Below, one piece after another: positions 30,397 to 33,075 of a stretch of DNA of 33,075 bases. The position numbers and the translations under genes are program-made. Source of the stretch: Streptococcus sp. WM07 (GTDB lineage: Bacteria; Bacillota; Bacilli; Lactobacillales; Streptococcaceae); assembly GCF_004570525.1 (NCBI RefSeq), contig NZ_SPPZ01000010.1:1-33075 (forward strand), given 5' to 3'. Each line of letters begins with the position of its first letter. Position 1 is the stretch's first letter. Under the pieces are notes generated by a model that worked only from the letters and a program-made list of their open reading frames with translations, had not been told where the DNA came from and searched no databases.

Positions 30397-32619
30397 ATGA
30401 AAAAAGAATCATTGCTCCCACTTGTATCTGCCGGCCTTTTGGCTCCTCTCTTTCTCTCAACAGGGGTTGCGGCTGAAGAAGTTAGTACGGAACAACCTGC
30501 GGAAACAGTTAGTCAGGTTCAAACTCCCGCTGCGGAACAACCTGCTGTTACTGCCGAAAGCTTGGTTAGCCAGCCACCAGTAGTTGAGGTACCTGAAGTC
30601 ACTTCAACAGACTCTAAGGTTTCTGCTACAAGTATTGATGTGGCTCCACGTGCAGTCAGCGCTGATACTGAAGCTCCCCAAGAGTCCAAAGATTTAGTGA
30701 TTCTTCATACCAATGATGTTCACGGCCGGATTGTAGAAGACCGTAATGTTATTGGGGATGCCAAGGCCGCAGCTGTTATTAAAGAGACAAAAGCGGATTT
30801 GGTTGTTGATGCAGGAGATGCTTTCCAAGGACTTCCAATTTCTAACTCAAGTAAGGGTGAGGAACGGTTGAAAATCCTCAATATGGTTGGTTATGATGCG
30901 ATTGCCGTAGGGAACCATGAATTTGACTTTGGTTTGGATCAATTACGTAAGTATGAGAAAATGCTTACCTTCCCAATTCTTTCTGCCAACACTTATGTAG
31001 ATGGTGCTCGTCTATTTAAAGCGTCTACTATTGTAGACAGGGATGAAAATATTGAAGGGGATGAATTTGTTGTTATTGGGGTAACCACACCTGAAACTGC
31101 AACCAAAACTCACCCAAATAACGTGGTAGGTGTGACCTTTACCGAGCCAATCACTGAAGTTCAAAATGTGATTGCTCAAATTGAATCTGAGGCTCGAGCT
31201 AATGGCAAGTCCTATAAGAACTATGTTATTCTAGCTCACCTTGGTGTGGATGCTACAACTCCAGTTGAGTGGCGTGGCGACACACTTGCAAAAGCTCTTT
31301 CTAAGAATGAGAATTTGAAAGGGAAACGGGTCATCCTAATTGACGGTCATTCTCATACAGCTTTGTCAACTACTTATGAAGACAATGTAACCTATAATCA
31401 GACAGGTTCTTATCTCAATAACATTGGTAAAATCGTTCTTAAATCCGATAAATTATTAGGTGAAGCTAGTCTAATTTCTGCGGCAGACTTGAAGGATCAA
31501 CAACCTGACCCTGAGATTGCTGCTGTAGTTAGTCGCATTAAAGAAGCCTATGATGCAGATAATGCAGTGGTGATTCGTGCGAATAACCCTGTTGAATTGA
31601 AAGGGAATCGTGAGAATGTTCGTGTTCGTGAAACTAACCTTGGTAATATCGTAACGGATGCTCTTTATAACTACGGACAAACTGGATTCCAACATCCAAG
31701 TCACCTAGCTGTTACGAATGGTGGCGGACTCCGTGAGACAATTGTCAAAGATAAGGACATTACCAAAGGAGATGTTATTGCGGTTCTTCCGTTTGGAAAC
31801 TTGATTTCTCAAATCACGGTTAAAGGCCAACAAATTCAAGACATGTTTAAACGTTCTATTTCTGCTATTCACCAGAAAGATGCGAATGGAAATGTTGTTT
31901 TGGATGAGAATGGTTTACCTCTCCTTGAACCAAGTGGTTACTTCCTTCATATATCAGGTGCGCGTGTATTCTTTGATCCAACTCTCGAAGCAGCTGATCG
32001 CATCTTGAAAATCCAGATTTTAGATCCTGAATCTGGCAAATATCAAGATTTAGATTTGGCAAAAACCTACTACCTAGCTACCAATGACTTTGTCGCAGCA
32101 GGTGGAGATGGTTATGATATGCTCGGTGGTGCGCGTGAAGAAGGACCATCTATGGATGAAGTCTTTGCGGAATTCTTGAAAACAGCTGATCTCAGCAAAT
32201 ACGAAGTGGTTAATCCAAACTCACGGATTATCTCTATTTCAAAAGATTCTAATTGGCAAGAATTAGCGAATCCAACTGAACCTGCCAAACCAGAACAACC
32301 GGAAAATCCAAGTAATCCAAATCAACCAAGCGAGCCAACTAAACCTAGCCGTCCAACAAATCCGGCTAATCCAGCTAAACCTGAACAGCAAGAAAATCAA
32401 GCTGGAAAAGATGAGCAAAAACCAGCTACTAAATTGGTATCCTTGGGACACAATCCAAGTTATCAAGCACCAGCTAAAGTTCAGGCTGCAAGTTCATCAA
32501 CCTCTGATGCTAAATCTCTTCCAAATACAGGTACAGAAGTCTCTACAACAGCGACTGTTCTAGGACTTGGTATCTTTGCTACACTTGGAATGGTTCAAAG
32601 CAAACGTCGGAAAAATTAA
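30397..32619 (+). CDS. LPxTG wall-anchored 5'-nucleotidase
   Basis: 740 residues. Signal peptide MKKESLLPLVSAGLLAPLFLSTGVAAEE, a Glu/Pro/Thr/Val-rich linker (about 28-95), a metallophosphatase domain (about 98-350: ILHTNDVHGR, DAGDAFQGLPISN, VGNHEFDFG, DGHSHTALS) and a 5'-nucleotidase C-terminal domain (about 385-610: ETNLGNIVTDAL, VTNGGGLRE, NDFVAAGGDGYDM). A proline-rich repeat region (about 625-675) precedes LPNTG (708-712), a hydrophobic helix and KRRKN. Sortase A substrate. Streptococcal homologues release adenosine or deoxyadenosine from nucleotides and help immune evasion; that role here is by family. Monocistronic. Confidence 0.95.
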   Translation: MKKESLLPLVSAGLLAPLFLSTGVAAEEVSTEQPAETVSQVQTPAAEQPAVTAESLVSQPPVVEVPEVTSTDSKVSATSIDVAPRAVSADTEAPQESKDLVILHTNDVHGRIVEDRNVIGDAKAAAVIKETKADLVVDAGDAFQGLPISNSSKGEERLKILNMVGYDAIAVGNHEFDFGLDQLRKYEKMLTFPILSANTYVDGARLFKASTIVDRDENIEGDEFVVIGVTTPETATKTHPNNVVGVTFTEPITEVQNVIAQIESEARANGKSYKNYVILAHLGVDATTPVEWRGDTLAKALSKNENLKGKRVILIDGHSHTALSTTYEDNVTYNQTGSYLNNIGKIVLKSDKLLGEASLISAADLKDQQPDPEIAAVVSRIKEAYDADNAVVIRANNPVELKGNRENVRVRETNLGNIVTDALYNYGQTGFQHPSHLAVTNGGGLRETIVKDKDITKGDVIAVLPFGNLISQITVKGQQIQDMFKRSISAIHQKDANGNVVLDENGLPLLEPSGYFLHISGARVFFDPTLEAADRILKIQILDPESGKYQDLDLAKTYYLATNDFVAAGGDGYDMLGGAREEGPSMDEVFAEFLKTADLSKYEVVNPNSRIISISKDSNWQELANPTEPAKPEQPENPSNPNQPSEPTKPSRPTNPANPAKPEQQENQAGKDEQKPATKLVSLGHNPSYQAPAKVQAASSSTSDAKSLPNTGTEVSTTATVLGLGIFATLGMVQSKRRKN

Positions 32620-32677
32620 TTTTTAAATAGGTGCAATGATCTAGGTCAAGCTCACTGATCCTTAAAATTAGATTAAG

Positions 32678-32718
32678 AAAGGACTGAATCCTGTATTGAA
32701 CAGGGCACAGTCCTTTTT
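32678..32718 (+). terminator. Terminator of the 5'-nucleotidase gene
   Basis: AAAGGACTG (32678-32686) pairs with CAGTCCTTT (32708-32716), with an inner CCTGT/ACAGG, then T-rich sequence. It lies next to the end of the IS630 element. Confidence 0.9.
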
Positions 32719-33075
32719 TATGTTGTTTTATACTCATTCAGAATCAAAATTAGCAGATATCCATTCTCTATGGACAATCGATCGTAAGCGAGTAGTTGAT
32801 AAGCTTTGGATAACTTCTTGCAACTGATCAATGACTTCATTCAATGATTTAAATGCTTTGTTCTTAAATCCTAATTTCCGAATCTCTGCCCAAACTTGTT
32901 CAATCGGATTCATCTCTGGTGTATAAGGTGGAATAAATGTAAATTCAATATTGCTAGGAATATCCAATGTCTGTGATTTATGCCAAACCGCATTATCCAT
33001 CACCAAAATAATATAGTCGTTAGGGTAAGCTTCTGACAGTTGTCGTAAAAATTCATTCATCCAAGCCGTATTACA
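32719..33075 (-). mobile_element. IS630-type insertion sequence, 3' end (partial)
   Basis: The transposase stop at 32734 is followed by about 15 A/T-rich bases before the nucleotidase terminator ends, so the IS end is near 32719-32733. The exact inverted repeat is not defined. The insertion lies outside the nucleotidase gene, just after its terminator. Confidence 0.65.
32734..33075 (-). CDS. IS630-type transposase, C-terminal DDE part (runs off right edge)
   Basis: The frame enters at the right edge (CNTAWMNEFLRQLSEAYP) and stops at TGA 32734-32736, about 113 codons. It contains the second Asp (IILVMDNAVWHKS) and the catalytic Glu (PPYTPEMNPIEQVWAEIRK) of the IS630/Tc1-like DDE domain. The visible part is uninterrupted. 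The upstream half lies outside the window. Together with the left-edge fragment it shows that both ends are IS630 copies in the same orientation; whether they are identical cannot be judged because the visible parts do not overlap. Confidence 0.93.
   Translation of the reverse strand, partial: CNTAWMNEFLRQLSEAYPNDYIILVMDNAVWHKSQTLDIPSNIEFTFIPPYTPEMNPIEQVWAEIRKLGFKNKAFKSLNEVIDQLQEVIQSLSTTRLRSIVHREWISANFDSE

Noticed and set aside
1-33075. CRISPR array, prophage or conjugative element
   Set aside because: No spaced direct repeats, integrase, phage or relaxase genes; apart from the edge IS copies the content is core streptococcal.

Overview
The window is almost certainly chromosomal DNA of a Streptococcus. 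The genus is suggested by a PBP2B-type transpeptidase followed by recR, ddl and murF, a four-domain ribosomal protein S1 of about 400 residues, a DUF2969 gene, MutX, a Pde2-type phosphodiesterase, a zinc-free L31 (RpmE2), an LPxTG-anchored 5'-nucleotidase and a ComE/BlpR-type LytTR regulator. I do not assign a species. Both edges lie inside IS630-type transposase genes (5' part at the left, 3' part at the right, both on the minus strand). The window therefore looks like a complete contig ending in two repeat copies, or a segment flanked by them.

Layout. 1-250: start of an IS630 transposase, inserted into a ClC chloride channel/antiporter gene that has lost its 5' end (251-1297). 1443-3505: pepT (minus), divergent from a Fur/PerR-type regulator and a small lipoprotein. 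3547-4364: gpmA as its own unit. 4462-12393: the wall cluster pbp2B-recR-ddl, a structured RNA-like spacer, murF, a YwaF-like membrane protein, a PH-domain protein, a YdeI/OmdA-GNAT-like fusion and an SPFH protein. 12451-14533: purine salvage, with xpt and pbuX divergent instead of in one operon. 14563-16029: cytoplasmic alpha-amylase (minus) with an apparently leaderless promoter. 16148-17942: DUF2969 protein, tRNA-Tyr, tRNA-Gln and rpsA. 17943-19257: a long spacer with a ComE-box-like direct repeat, then an orphan ComE-like regulator whose phospho-acceptor position seems lost. 19320-21515: lipoteichoic acid synthase (minus). 21821-25251: leader ORF, RlmI/RlmK-type methyltransferase, aroD, TSUP transporter with DUF1634 partner, and a YlbF-family protein. 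25343-26628: rpmE2 and pde2 (minus). 26904-30255: flavodoxin, a GT-C-like membrane protein, ung and mutX. 30397-32619: secreted wall-anchored 5'-nucleotidase.

How the genes relate. Most are housekeeping: peptidoglycan precursor synthesis (Ddl, MurF) and septal/peripheral cross-linking (PBP2B), teichoic acid synthesis (LtaS), DNA repair and pool cleaning (RecR, Ung, MutX), translation (S1, L31, two tRNAs), shikimate pathway (AroD) and purine salvage (Xpt, PbuX, with the surface nucleotidase as a possible nucleoside source). The points I consider worth a second look are the degenerate ComE-like regulator with its own ComE-box-like site, the ddl-murF spacer that can form mutually exclusive stems, the riboswitch-free divergent xpt/pbuX arrangement, and two genes whose -10 boxes sit about six bases before the start codon.
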